From Streptomyces olivaceoviridis (GTDB lineage: Bacteria; Actinomycetota; Actinomycetes; Streptomycetales; Streptomycetaceae): 64,000 bases of DNA. The notes under the pieces are model-generated. The model made no database searches and was not told where the DNA came from. It worked only from the letters and a program-made list of their open reading frames with translations. Of the stretch, positions 34,177 to 43,598 are shown in pieces (within the stretch, counting starts at the first letter, position 1; each line of letters opens with the position of its first letter). A program made the position numbers and the translations under genes. The stretch spans positions 372,001 through 436,000 of the forward strand of contig NZ_BMUI01000002.1 in the NCBI RefSeq assembly GCF_014650115.1, given 5' to 3'.

Positions 34177-36350
34177 TGGGAATCCCCGACTTCTCCGGCA
34201 TCGAGCTGGGGACCCCGGCCGCCGGCGCCACCGAGAGCGAGTGGCGTGCGGCCCTGGAGCGGGCCACCGGGAGCGCCGAACCGCTGTGGGAGACCCCGGA
34301 GGGCATCGGGGTCAAGCCGCTGTACACCGGCCGTGACCTGGAGGGCCTGGACTTCCTGGGCACCTACCCGGGCATCGCGCCGTACCTGCGCGGCCCGTAC
34401 CCGACGATGTACGTCAACCAGCCCTGGACGATCCGCCAGTACGCGGGCTTCTCCACCGCCGAGGAGTCCAACGCCTTCTACCGGCGCAATCTGGCGGCCG
34501 GCCAGAAGGGCCTGTCGGTCGCCTTCGACCTGCCCACGCACCGGGGCTACGACAGCGACCACCCGCGCGTGACCGGGGATGTCGGGATGGCGGGCGTGGC
34601 CATCGACTCGATCTACGACATGCGCCGGCTCTTCGACGGCATCCCGCTGGACAGGATGACGGTGTCGATGACGATGAACGGCGCGGTGCTGCCGGTGCTG
34701 GCGCTGTACATCGTGGCGGCGGAGGAACAGGGCGTACCGCCCGAGAAGCTGGCCGGGACCATTCAGAACGACATCCTGAAGGAGTTCATGGTCCGCAACA
34801 CCTACATCTATCCGCCGAAGCCGTCGATGCGGATCATCTCCGACATCTTCGCGTACACCTCGCAGCGGATGCCCCGCTACAACTCCATCTCCATCTCCGG
34901 CTACCACATCCAGGAAGCGGGCGCGACGGCCGACCTGGAGCTGGCGTACACGCTCGCGGACGGCGTCGAGTACATCCGCGCGGGCCGGGAAGCGGGCCTG
35001 GACGTCGACGCGTTCGCGCCCCGGCTGTCGTTCTTCTGGGCGATCGGCATGAACTTCTTCATGGAGATCGCCAAGCTGCGCGCGGCCCGGCTGCTGTGGG
35101 CGAAGCTGGTGCGGCAGTTCGACCCGAAGAACACCAAGTCCCTCTCCCTGCGCACCCATTCGCAGACCTCGGGCTGGTCGCTGACCGCGCAGGACGTGTT
35201 CAACAACGTCACGCGTACGGCCGTGGAGGCGATGGCGGCGACCCAGGGCCACACCCAGTCGCTGCACACCAACGCCCTCGACGAGGCCCTGGCGCTGCCG
35301 ACCGACTTCTCGGCGCGCATCGCCCGCAACACCCAGCTGCTCATCCAGCAGGAGTCGGGCACCACCCGGGTCATCGACCCGTGGGGCGGCAGCGCCTACG
35401 TGGAGCGGCTGACGTACGACCTCGCCCGCAAGGCATGGGCGCACATCCAGGAGGTCGAGCAGGCGGGCGGCATGGCGCAGGCCATCGACGCGGGCATCCC
35501 CAAGCTGCGCGTGGAGGAGGCGGCGGCCCGCACCCAGGCCCGCATCGACTCCGGTCGGCAGCCGGTGATCGGCGTCAACAAGTACCGCGTCGACAGCGAC
35601 GAGCAGATCGAGGTCCTCAAGGTCGACAACTCCTCGGTGCGCGCCCAGCAGATCGAGAAGCTGCGCCGGCTGCGGGCGGAGCGGGACGAGCAGGCCTGCC
35701 GGGACGCGCTGGACGCGCTCACCCGGGCGGCCGACGGCACGGAGAACCTGCTGGAGCTGGCCGTGCGCGCGGCCCGCGCCAAGGCGACGGTCGGTGAGAT
35801 CTCCGACGCCCTGGAGAAGGTGTACGGGCGGCACGCGAGCCAGATCCGTACGATCTCCGGCGTGTACCGCAACGAAGCAGGCCAGTCCCCGTCCGTGGAC
35901 CGCACCCGGGCGCTGGTGGACGCGTTCGAGGAGGCCGAGGGGCGCCGGCCGCGCATCCTGGTCGCCAAGATGGGCCAGGACGGCCACGACCGCGGCCAGA
36001 AGGTGATCGCGACCGCCTTCGCCGACCTCGGGTTCGACGTCGACGTCGGCCCGCTGTTCCAGACGCCGGACGAGGTCGCCCGGCAGGCCGTCGAGGCGGA
36101 CGTGCACGTGGTCGGGGTCTCCTCGCTGGCGGCCGGTCACCTCACGCTCGTCCCGGCGCTGCGCGAGAAGCTCGCCGAGGAGGGCCGCGAGGACATCATG
36201 ATCGTGGTCGGCGGGGTGATCCCGCCGCAGGACGTGCCGGCCCTGCGGGAGATGGGCGCGGCGGAGGTGTTCCTGCCGGGGACCGTGATCCCGGACGCCG
36301 CCCACGACCTGGTGAAGCGTCTGTCGGCCGACCTCGGCCACGAGCTGTAG
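34176..36350 (+). CDS. mutB: Methylmalonyl-CoA mutase large (alpha) subunit
   Basis: The 724-residue catalytic subunit has the substrate barrel ([36 protein letters not shown]) and the cobalamin domain with DGHDRG (about residues 600-605) that supplies the lower axial His. It links odd-chain, valine and polyketide precursor metabolism through methylmalonyl-CoA. It is coupled to mutA upstream and followed eight bases later by its chaperone gene meaB. Confidence 0.97.
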   Translation: MGIPDFSGIELGTPAAGATESEWRAALERATGSAEPLWETPEGIGVKPLYTGRDLEGLDFLGTYPGIAPYLRGPYPTMYVNQPWTIRQYAGFSTAEESNAFYRRNLAAGQKGLSVAFDLPTHRGYDSDHPRVTGDVGMAGVAIDSIYDMRRLFDGIPLDRMTVSMTMNGAVLPVLALYIVAAEEQGVPPEKLAGTIQNDILKEFMVRNTYIYPPKPSMRIISDIFAYTSQRMPRYNSISISGYHIQEAGATADLELAYTLADGVEYIRAGREAGLDVDAFAPRLSFFWAIGMNFFMEIAKLRAARLLWAKLVRQFDPKNTKSLSLRTHSQTSGWSLTAQDVFNNVTRTAVEAMAATQGHTQSLHTNALDEALALPTDFSARIARNTQLLIQQESGTTRVIDPWGGSAYVERLTYDLARKAWAHIQEVEQAGGMAQAIDAGIPKLRVEEAAARTQARIDSGRQPVIGVNKYRVDSDEQIEVLKVDNSSVRAQQIEKLRRLRAERDEQACRDALDALTRAADGTENLLELAVRAARAKATVGEISDALEKVYGRHASQIRTISGVYRNEAGQSPSVDRTRALVDAFEEAEGRRPRILVAKMGQDGHDRGQKVIATAFADLGFDVDVGPLFQTPDEVARQAVEADVHVVGVSSLAAGHLTLVPALREKLAEEGREDIMIVVGGVIPPQDVPALREMGAAEVFLPGTVIPDAAHDLVKRLSADLGHEL

Positions 36351-36357
36351 GGCCGCG

Positions 36358-37368
36358 ATGGCCGCGATCGATCTGGACACCTATGTGAAGGGTGTGCTCG
36401 ACGGGAAGCGGGCCCTGGTGGCCCGCGCCATCACGCTCGTCGAGTCCACCCGGCCGCAACACCGGGCGCTGGCACAGCAGTTGCTCACCGAACTGCTGCC
36501 GCACAGCGGCCGGGCGCGGCGGATCGGCGTCAGCGGGGTGCCGGGTGTCGGCAAGTCGACGTTCATCGACGCGTTCGGCACGATGCTGACCTCGCTGGGC
36601 CACCGGGTGGCGGTCCTCGCCGTCGACCCGTCCTCCACCCGCACGGGCGGCTCCATCCTGGGCGACAAGACCAGGATGGAGCGCCTGGCGGTCGACCCCG
36701 CGGCCTTCGTCCGCCCCTCCCCCAGCGCGGGCACGCTGGGCGGGGTCGCGAAGGCCACCCGGGAGTCGATGGTGGTGATGGAGGCGGCGGGCTACGACGT
36801 GATCCTGGTCGAGACCGTCGGCGTCGGCCAGTCCGAGACGACGGTCGCCGAGATGGTCGACTCCTTCCTGCTGCTGACGCTGGCCCGCACCGGTGACCAG
36901 TTGCAGGGCATCAAGAAGGGCGTCCTGGAGCTGGCCGACGTGATCGCCGTCAACAAGGCGGACGGCCCGCACGAGCGCGACGCGCGGGCGGCGGCACGGG
37001 AGTTGGCGGGCGCGCTGCGCCTGATGCACGGCAAGGACGCCTTCTGGACCCCGCCGGTGCTGCATTGCAGCGCCCGCGAGTCGACCGGCCTCGACACGGT
37101 CTGGGAGCGTCTGGAACAGCACCGCACCCTGCTCGACTCCACCGGCCGGCTGGCCGCCAAGCGCCGGGACCAGCAGGTCGGCTGGACCTGGGCGATGGTC
37201 CGCGACGAACTCCTCGGCCGACTGCACGCCGACCCGGCGGTCCGCGCGACGGCGCCCGACCTCGAACAGCAGGTCAGGGAGGGCCGCCTGACGGCCACAC
37301 TGGCGGCGGAACGCATCCTGGCGGCTTTCGAAGGCCGTACGGCGCCGGGAATCCCTTCCGCGGAATGA
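36358..37368 (+). CDS. meaB: Methylmalonyl-CoA mutase-associated GTPase
   Basis: The 336-residue G3E-family GTPase loads and protects the cobalamin cofactor of the mutase. It has the P-loop GVPGVGKST (about residues 59-67), DPSSTRTGGSILGDKTRM, ETVGVGQSE (G3 region) and NKADG (base recognition, about 199-203). Third gene of the mut operon. A later 8-base inverted repeat (CGCGTTGT at 37372, ACAACGCG at 37406) may help end the transcript. Confidence 0.96.
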   Translation: MAAIDLDTYVKGVLDGKRALVARAITLVESTRPQHRALAQQLLTELLPHSGRARRIGVSGVPGVGKSTFIDAFGTMLTSLGHRVAVLAVDPSSTRTGGSILGDKTRMERLAVDPAAFVRPSPSAGTLGGVAKATRESMVVMEAAGYDVILVETVGVGQSETTVAEMVDSFLLLTLARTGDQLQGIKKGVLELADVIAVNKADGPHERDARAAARELAGALRLMHGKDAFWTPPVLHCSARESTGLDTVWERLEQHRTLLDSTGRLAAKRRDQQVGWTWAMVRDELLGRLHADPAVRATAPDLEQQVREGRLTATLAAERILAAFEGRTAPGIPSAE

Positions 37369-37630
37369 ACTCGCGTTGTCCGGTCCGGCGAATCGAGGGA
37401 AGGGCACAACGCGAACAAGCGCGCGAAGATGTGAACGTCAGTTGTTCAAGTTGTGTGTGGGGCTGCCGATAACCGGTAAGGACCGGCCATACCGCAGCAC
37501 GCGGGTTTCGATCACACCGGCCGCCCGTCGCGCGGCCAGCCGGCGGCACCCATGGCCGCCGTCGCGGTGATCGGCGCAGCCCCCTCCTTCCCCAGTCACT
37601 GACGGAAGCGCAGGTCAGAGGACCTCTACG

Positions 37631-37649
37631 CACACGATCACGTCGTGTG
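37631..37649. promoter_or_regulatory. Palindrome CACACGA-N5-TCGTGTG
   Basis: A perfect 7-base inverted repeat with a 5-base spacer, 19 bases in all, lies about 460 bases upstream of the first polysaccharide gene. Its size and symmetry fit a dimeric repressor (TetR- or GntR-like) operator. No regulator gene is adjacent. Confidence 0.45.
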
Positions 37650-38000
37650 GAAGCCGCACCCGGGGCCGGATGAGCCGCTGGGGCGCGCGGTGGCGCAAAG
37701 GCGCCCATGGGCGGTCACCGATCGATGGACCAAGCCTCAAAAGCTTGAGCACAAATTCCACACATCCTCTCTTCAGATCGGCTTCGATGGTCTAGATTGA
37801 CCGTGCTTCAGCTGTTCGGGCATGAGGCGACCAATAACGATCTTCAAGTCCGGCGCTACGGAAAGCCGGCAGTCGCGTCCCCGGTGCCAGACGAATTCAT
37901 GATCAATTCCGGGAGCCCGAAACGGGGCCTTGGGCGCGGGGAGCACCAGGGGGTTCCGAAACAGCCGGAACGGCATGCGCCGGGACGGCGTGCACGGGGG

Positions 38001-38066
38001 GGCGGGGGCCTCCCGGGGGGAGGAACAGTGCGGGAGGCGGGGGCCTCCCGAGGGGGAGGAACAGTG
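38001..38066 (+). repeat. Tandem ~30-base repeat, each with ribosome site and GTG
   Basis: The block GGCGGGGGCCTCCCG + GGGGGAGGAACAGTG occurs at 38001-38030 and 38036-38066 with one or two changes. Each copy has a GGAGG site ideally spaced to a GTG (38028 and 38064), and both GTGs are in the same frame, which stays open to 38219. That frame is not the frame of the sugar transferase starting at 38108. A third, similar GGGGGGAGGAACGC sits before the AlgD-like gene. Confidence 0.6.
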
Positions 38067-38107
38067 TTGGGCGAACACGTCGAACCACTGGGACCTGGGG
38101 GGGTTCT

Positions 38108-39586
38108 GTGCGGCAAGGGGGACTTGTCAGCCCGTTCCCGTCGGCGCGCGAGCGTCTGGCGAACGGGGCGATCAGCCGGCCCACGATCGACTGGGAGCAG
38201 CGGTACCGCCGTACCGTGATCATCAGCGACACCCTGGCCACCGCCTTCGTGGTGGCGGCGATCGGCAACTTCTTCGGGGCCCGGGACGCGGCCAACTGGC
38301 ACGAGAAGTGGGGGATACTCGCCTTCGGCACCGAGGTGCTGGTGCTGGGGGCCCTCGCGGTGAGCCGGGCCTGGGCCCCGGCCGTGCTCGGCCAGGGAGC
38401 CGAGGAGTTCCGGCGGCTCGGACGCTCCCTGTTCATGGCGACCGTCGTACTCGCGCTCGGCGGGATCGCCCTCACCTCACGCAACATCAAGCTCTGGATC
38501 TTCGTCGCGATCCCCGCGATCGCGCTCGTCGCCATGACCGCGCGGTACCTGCTGCGCCTGTGGCTGCACAAACAGCGCAAGGAGGGGCGGTGCCTGCGAC
38601 CGGTGCTCGCCGCCGGGAGCGTGGCCACCGTGCGCGACCTGATCCACCGGACCCGCAAGTTCCCGCACCTCGGCTGGCGCGTGGACGCGGTGTGCACGAC
38701 GGACGGTCTCGGTCTCGACGGTGACGAACTGGACGGAGTGCCGGTCGTCGGCCAACTGGCGGACGTCGCCAAGCACGTCAGCCACGACGGCTACCGTGTC
38801 GTCGCGGTCACACCGGACCCGCACTGGTCACCGGACCGGCTCCAGCGGCTGGCCTGGAACCTTGAGGGCAGCGACGCCGAGATGGTCGTGGCCCCCGTGC
38901 TGATGGAGGTGGCCGGTCCGCGGCTGCACGTCGACGCGGTGCTCGGCATCCCGCTGCTGCGGGTCAGCATGCCCACTTTCACCGGGGGCCGCCGGGCGGT
39001 CAAGGGCGTCGTCGACCGGATGGGAGCGTCGCTCCTGCTGCTGCTGTTCGCACCGCTGATGGTGTTCGTCGGGCTGCTCGTGGTGGCGGACAGCCGGGGC
39101 GGGGCGTTCTACCGCCAGCGCCGGGTCGGCAAGGACGGCCACGAGTTCACCATGTACAAGTTCCGCACCATGGTCGTCGGGGCCGACGGGGCACGTGCCC
39201 AGCTGGCCCACCGCAACGAGGGCTCCGGCCCGCTGTTCAAGCTCCGCCGGGACCCGCGCGTGACCCGGGTCGGAACGGTGCTGCGCCGGTACTCGCTCGA
39301 CGAGCTCCCGCAGCTGTTCAACGTGCTCACCGGCTCGATGTCGCTCGTCGGTCCACGGCCTCCGCTGCCGGAGGAGTGCGCCGCGTACGACCCGGACATC
39401 CGGCGGCGGCTGCTGGTCAAGCCCGGTCTCACCGGCCTGTGGCAGATCAGCGGACGCAGCGACCTGTCGTGGGAGGAAGCGGTCCGCCTGGACCTGCGGT
39501 ACGTGGAGGACTGGTCGCTCGCCCTGGACACAGTGATCTTGTGGAAGACGCTGCGTGCGGTGCTCTACGGGCAGGGCGCCTACTGA
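38108..39586 (+). CDS. Polyprenyl-phosphate sugar-1-phosphate transferase (initiating phosphoglycosyltransferase)
   Basis: This 492-residue protein starts polysaccharide repeat-unit assembly by moving a sugar-1-phosphate to undecaprenyl phosphate. Four to five N-terminal TM helices (about residues 35-155) precede a Rossmann-like cytoplasmic region. A re-entrant hydrophobic helix (about 305-330) leads into the catalytic domain: YRQRRVGKDGHEFTMYKFRTM, SLDELPQLFNVL, SLVGPRP and KPGLTGLWQISGRS. The GTG start has only a G-tract four bases upstream. Two better ribosome sites further upstream are out of frame, so the true start or a coupling peptide is uncertain. Confidence 0.93.
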   Translation: MRQGGLVSPFPSARERLANGAISRPTIDWEQRYRRTVIISDTLATAFVVAAIGNFFGARDAANWHEKWGILAFGTEVLVLGALAVSRAWAPAVLGQGAEEFRRLGRSLFMATVVLALGGIALTSRNIKLWIFVAIPAIALVAMTARYLLRLWLHKQRKEGRCLRPVLAAGSVATVRDLIHRTRKFPHLGWRVDAVCTTDGLGLDGDELDGVPVVGQLADVAKHVSHDGYRVVAVTPDPHWSPDRLQRLAWNLEGSDAEMVVAPVLMEVAGPRLHVDAVLGIPLLRVSMPTFTGGRRAVKGVVDRMGASLLLLLFAPLMVFVGLLVVADSRGGAFYRQRRVGKDGHEFTMYKFRTMVVGADGARAQLAHRNEGSGPLFKLRRDPRVTRVGTVLRRYSLDELPQLFNVLTGSMSLVGPRPPLPEECAAYDPDIRRRLLVKPGLTGLWQISGRSDLSWEEAVRLDLRYVEDWSLALDTVILWKTLRAVLYGQGAY

Positions 39587-39659
39587 TGCGCGGGGGCCGT
39601 CGTACGGCCGGACGTGCGGACCGCAGGCCACGGGGCCTGCCTGGGGGGAGGAACGCGTC

Positions 39660-40976
39660 ATGAGAGTCAGCGTTTTCGGGCTCGGCTACGTGGGCTGCGT
39701 GTCGGCCGCGTGCCTGGCCAGCATGGGGCACGAGGTCATCGGGGTGGACGTCAACCAGGTGAAGGTCGACCTGGTCAACGACGGCAAGGCCCCGGTGGTC
39801 GAGGAACGGATCGGCGAGCTCACCGCCGAGGTCGTGCGGATCGGGGCGTTGCGCGCCACCGGTGACGTCCGCGAGGCGATCGGGAACAGCGAGGTGTCGC
39901 TGGTCTGCGTGGGCACGCCGTCGGAACCCAACGGCAGCCTGTGCACCACGTACCTGGAGCGGGTCACCGAGCAGATCGGCGCGGCGCTGGCCGAGCGCGG
40001 CGGGCGGCACACCGTCGTCTTCCGCAGCACCATGCTCCCGGGCACCTGTCTGAACCTGCTGGTGCCGATCCTGGAGAAGTACGTCGGCGGCACGGCCGGC
40101 GTGGACATCGGGGTCGCGGTCAACCCGGAGTTCCTGCGCGAGGGCACGAGCGTGCGGGACTTCTTCGACCCGCCCAAGACGGTCATCGGCGAGCTCGACC
40201 CGGCGAGCGGCGACGCGGTGCTGGCGCTGTACGACGGCCTGCCCGGGGAGGTGTTCCGGGTCCCGGTCCCGACGGCCGAGGCGATCAAGTACGCGGACAA
40301 CGCGTTCCACGGCCTCAAGATCGGCTTCGCGAACGAGCTGGGCGCGGTGTGCCAGGCGCTCGGGGTGGACTCGCACCAGGTGATGGACGTCTTCCTGGCC
40401 GACCGCAAGCTGAACATCAGCCCCGCCTACCTGCGGCCCGGCTTCGCCTTCGGGGGCTCCTGCCTGCCCAAGGACCTGCGCAGCCTGGTCCACGCGGCGC
40501 AGCGGGCCGACGTCTCGGTGCCCATCCTCGCCCACGTGCTGCCCTCCAACTCCGACCATCTGCAACGCGCGGTGGACCTGGTCGAGCGCACCGGCAAGAG
40601 ACGCATAGGCATGTTCGGGCTCTCGTTCAAGCCCGGCACCGACGACCTCCGCGAGAGCCCGCTCGTCGAACTGGCGGAGAGGCTCTTCGGCAAGGGGTAC
40701 GACCTGCGGATCTACGACGCCAACGTGAACCTCTCCCGGCTGATCGGCGCGAACCGCGAGTACATCGAGGACCGGCTGCCGCACCTCGCGCAGCTGCTCG
40801 CGAACTCCGTCGGCGAGGTGCTGGAGCACGCCGAGGTGTGCCTGGTCGGGACCAGGGATCCGGCCGTGCTGTCGGCGCTGCCCCAGGGCGACGGCCCGGT
40901 GCTCGTGGACCTCGTCCGCCTCCCCGACGCCGAGGCGCGCCGGGCCGAACCGGGGTACGTGGGCCTTGCGTGGTGA
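39660..40976 (+). CDS. Nucleotide-sugar dehydrogenase, GDP-mannose 6-dehydrogenase (AlgD) type
   Basis: The 438-residue enzyme oxidises a nucleotide hexose to the uronic acid with two NAD. It has FGLGYVGCVSAACLASMGH (NAD site, residues 5-23), the TMLPGT and NPEFLREGT segments, GFAFGGSCLPKDLRSL with the catalytic Cys, and GLSFKPGTDDLRESPLVELAE. Several stretches (the GGSCLPKDLR and FKPGTDDLRESPLVELAE regions, and the C-terminal order) look closer to GDP-mannose 6-dehydrogenase AlgD than to UDP-glucose dehydrogenase. GDP-mannuronate is therefore the likely product. A strong GGGGGGAGGAACGC site precedes the ATG. Confidence 0.85.
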   Translation: MRVSVFGLGYVGCVSAACLASMGHEVIGVDVNQVKVDLVNDGKAPVVEERIGELTAEVVRIGALRATGDVREAIGNSEVSLVCVGTPSEPNGSLCTTYLERVTEQIGAALAERGGRHTVVFRSTMLPGTCLNLLVPILEKYVGGTAGVDIGVAVNPEFLREGTSVRDFFDPPKTVIGELDPASGDAVLALYDGLPGEVFRVPVPTAEAIKYADNAFHGLKIGFANELGAVCQALGVDSHQVMDVFLADRKLNISPAYLRPGFAFGGSCLPKDLRSLVHAAQRADVSVPILAHVLPSNSDHLQRAVDLVERTGKRRIGMFGLSFKPGTDDLRESPLVELAERLFGKGYDLRIYDANVNLSRLIGANREYIEDRLPHLAQLLANSVGEVLEHAEVCLVGTRDPAVLSALPQGDGPVLVDLVRLPDAEARRAEPGYVGLAW

Positions 40977-42231
40977 CGCGACCGGCGACGCCGGGCCGGC
41001 CCGGCGCGCGCTGATCCTGGTGGAGAACCTGTCCGTGCCGTTCGACCGGCGGGTGTGGCAGGAGTGCACGACACTGCGCGACGCCGGCTGGGAGGTGCAC
41101 GTCATCTGTCCCCGGGGGACCAAGCGGGACACGGAGCCGGAGGCGGTGATCGACGGGGTGCGGATCCACCGCTACCCGTTGCGCGCGGCCACCGGAGGTC
41201 CGGCCGGCTACCTGCGGGAGTACGGATCGGCGCTGTGGCACACGGTCCGGCTGGCCCGGAAGGTGGGCCCGGTGGACGTGGTCCACGCCTGCAACCCGCC
41301 CGACCTGCTGTTCCTGCCGGCCCTGTGGCTGAAGCGGCGCGGGGCGCGGTTCGTGTTCGACCAGCACGACCTGGTACCCGAGCTGTACCTCTCCCGGTTC
41401 GACCGGGGCAAGGACCTGCTCTACCGCGCCGTGTGCGCGCTGGAACGGCTGACGTACCGGGCCGCGGATGTCGTGCTCGCCACGAACGAGAGCTACCGGG
41501 GCGTCGCGGTGCGCCGTGGCGGCCGGCGGCCGGAGGACGTCTTCGTGGTGCGCAGCGCCCCCGACACCGACCGGTTCCACCCCGTACCGCCCGAGCCGGA
41601 ACTGAAGCGCGGCGCGCCTCATCTGCTGTGCTACCTGGGCGTCATGGGCCCGCAGGACGGCGTCGACTACGCCTTGCGGGCCCTGGCGAAGCTGCGCGAC
41701 GAGCTCGGACGGACCGACTGGCACGCGGTGTTCGTCGGCGCCGGCGACACCTTCGACGCGATGGTGGAGCTGTCCCGGCGGCTCGGTCTCGCGGAGCATG
41801 TGGAGTTCACCGGGCGCGTTCCGGACGCCGACCTGGTGCGCTACCTGTCCACCGCGGACGTGTGCCTCTCCCCCGACCCGCTCAATCCGCTCAACGACGT
41901 GTCCACCATGAACAAGGTCCTGGAGTACATGGTGATGGGCCGGCCGATCGTCTCGTTCGACCTGAAGGAGGCGCGGGTCTCCGCCGGTGACGCCGCCGTC
42001 TACGCGCGCGCCAACGACGAGGCCGAGTTCGCGGGGCTCATCGCGCTGCTGCTGGACGATCCGGAGCAGCGGGCCCGGATGGGCAAGCTCGGCCAGGAGC
42101 GGATCAGCGGGCCGCTCTCCTGGCGGCACTCACAAGCGTCACTGCTCGCCGCCTACGACGCCGCCTGCCGCGACCACGCTCCGGTGTCGGCGGGCGACCC
42201 GGGCCGGGCAAGGAAGAGGCCGCGCCGTTGA
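40966..42231 (+). CDS. Glycosyltransferase family 4
   Basis: The 421-residue GT-B enzyme has an N-terminal acceptor domain (LVENLSVPFDRRVWQE, then HVICPRG, DVVHACNPPDLLFLPALW) and a C-terminal donor domain with LCYLGVMGPQDGVDYALRALA and the EX7E-type region KVLEYMVMGRPIVSFDLKE. The opening resembles GT4 enzymes of capsule/EPS clusters. The TTG start lies inside the end of the dehydrogenase gene (11-base overlap). The next gene overlaps by four bases. Confidence 0.92.
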   Translation: MRGDATGDAGPARRALILVENLSVPFDRRVWQECTTLRDAGWEVHVICPRGTKRDTEPEAVIDGVRIHRYPLRAATGGPAGYLREYGSALWHTVRLARKVGPVDVVHACNPPDLLFLPALWLKRRGARFVFDQHDLVPELYLSRFDRGKDLLYRAVCALERLTYRAADVVLATNESYRGVAVRRGGRRPEDVFVVRSAPDTDRFHPVPPEPELKRGAPHLLCYLGVMGPQDGVDYALRALAKLRDELGRTDWHAVFVGAGDTFDAMVELSRRLGLAEHVEFTGRVPDADLVRYLSTADVCLSPDPLNPLNDVSTMNKVLEYMVMGRPIVSFDLKEARVSAGDAAVYARANDEAEFAGLIALLLDDPEQRARMGKLGQERISGPLSWRHSQASLLAAYDAACRDHAPVSAGDPGRARKRPRR

Positions 42232-43598
42232 GCGATGACACGATACGCCTGGTCACGATCGGGCGGATACTCCGGCGGCGGCGGCGGTTCCTCGCCGTCC
42301 TCGCCATGGTGGGGGCACTCGTCGGCTACGGCGCCTCCGTGCTGTTCCCGCCGCGGTACACGACGTCCGCCTCGGTCCTGCTGCCCGGACAGTGGGAAGA
42401 GCGCGAACTGCTCACCCAGGTGGACATCGCGACCAGTTCGACGGTGGTCGACCGCGCCGCCGCCGCGCTCGACTGGCCGGGCGTCAGCGGCGCCGAGCTG
42501 CGGGACCACGTGTCCGCCAAGGCAGCCGACGGGAACATCATCAAGATCTCGGGCACGGCCGACACCCCGGAACGCGCGCAGCGGCTCGCCGACCAGGTGG
42601 CCGACCAGTTCGTCAGGTTCGCGGCGCGGATCGCGGGCGGCAGCACCGACTCCAAGGCGGCCACGGGTCCCGAGGCGCTGCGGAAGAAGGTCGAGGAGAC
42701 CAACCGCCGCATCAGCGAACTGGCCGGTGCGGCCGACCCGGGACAGACCGTGGAGAGCGTGCAGGCCCGCACCGAGCTGGAGAAGCTGCGCACATCGCTG
42801 GAAGAGGCCATGACGAAGCTGGAGCAGGCCGACCCGGCGGACCCCGTGGCCGGCATGGTCGTCATGGGGCCGGCGGCCCGCCCCACCGGCGAGGCGCCGC
42901 CGACCAGGACGCAGCTCGTCGTCGCCGGGGCGCTGCTGTTCTTCCTGCTCGCGGTCATCGGCCATCTCGTCGCCGCGCGGGCGAACCGCCGGCTGCGCAC
43001 CGAACCGGAGATCGCCGCGGCGCTGGGCTCGGCGCTTCTCGGCACCGTCGACGTGCCCGCCGACCGGCGCGGCGGGCACCGGCCGGCAGACCGCGGCCCA
43101 CGGGCCCGGATGCGCCGGCTCCTCGGCATCGACACCCGGTGGGACCTCCCGGCCCCGCAGGCATCCGGCGACGAGGCCGGCCGACGGATCCGCTACCGGC
43201 GGGTGTGCGCCCGACTCCGCACCCAACTGCCCTCGCCGAGGCGACTGTTGGCCGTCGTACCGGACGGCGACGAGATCGCCCGCCGGGCCGCCGAACAGCT
43301 CGCCGCCGAGGCCAAGAGCGACCCGCAGCTCCGGGTGGTGCAGGTGTCGGTGGACCGGCCGGTCGTGCCGGACCGCGACACCGAGTCCGGCGCCCTGGTC
43401 GTCCTCAGCGCGGGGAGCTGGACCGCGGAGGAGCTCGCCGGCCTCGCCGAGGCGTGCGCGGACGGCATGCACGAGGTCGTCGGCATCGTCGTCGCCGGCA
43501 TGGTCCGGACCCGTCCGACGAGGACGGACGGCCGTCCTCCGGACGAGGCCACGTTGGCGCTCGCGGTCCCCGGCCACGCGACGGGAGGCTCGGCGTGA
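42228..43598 (+). CDS. Wzz-like chain-length determinant protein with degenerate C-terminal kinase-like region
   Basis: The 456-residue protein has a TM helix near residues 22-40, an extracytoplasmic coiled-coil segment (about 140-195) and a second TM helix (about 226-246), the Wzz/PCP pattern. The cytoplasmic part (about 250-456) looks like a remnant BY-kinase/ParA fold (RRLLAVVPDGDEIARRAAEQLA) but has no Walker A loop and no Tyr cluster. It starts at a TTG overlapping the GT4 stop (TTGA). It probably controls polymer length or export. Confidence 0.82.
   Translation: MSDDTIRLVTIGRILRRRRRFLAVLAMVGALVGYGASVLFPPRYTTSASVLLPGQWEERELLTQVDIATSSTVVDRAAAALDWPGVSGAELRDHVSAKAADGNIIKISGTADTPERAQRLADQVADQFVRFAARIAGGSTDSKAATGPEALRKKVEETNRRISELAGAADPGQTVESVQARTELEKLRTSLEEAMTKLEQADPADPVAGMVVMGPAARPTGEAPPTRTQLVVAGALLFFLLAVIGHLVAARANRRLRTEPEIAAALGSALLGTVDVPADRRGGHRPADRGPRARMRRLLGIDTRWDLPAPQASGDEAGRRIRYRRVCARLRTQLPSPRRLLAVVPDGDEIARRAAEQLAAEAKSDPQLRVVQVSVDRPVVPDRDTESGALVVLSAGSWTAEELAGLAEACADGMHEVVGIVVAGMVRTRPTRTDGRPPDEATLALAVPGHATGGSA

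Larger units (their letters stand above)
37369..38107. other. ~740-base non-coding leader of the polysaccharide operon
   Basis: No convincing gene lies between meaB and the sugar transferase. The stretch 37430-37900 is A/T-richer than its surroundings. It holds several dyads: CCGGT-N4-ACCGG at 37473-37486, a 7-base palindrome at 37631-37649, CTCAA-N4-TTGAG around 37736-37749 and GGTC-TAGATT-GACC at 37789-37802, where TAGATT could be a -10 element. The last 110 bases contain a duplicated ribosome-site block. A long regulated 5' leader for the operon is the simplest reading. Confidence 0.6.

Noticed and set aside
37797..38219. Plus-strand frame of ~140 codons ahead of the sugar transferase
   Set aside because: It starts at a TTG without a ribosome site, composition is Gly/Arg-rich and it crosses the duplicated block; only the short internal GTG frames are kept as a possible leader peptide.
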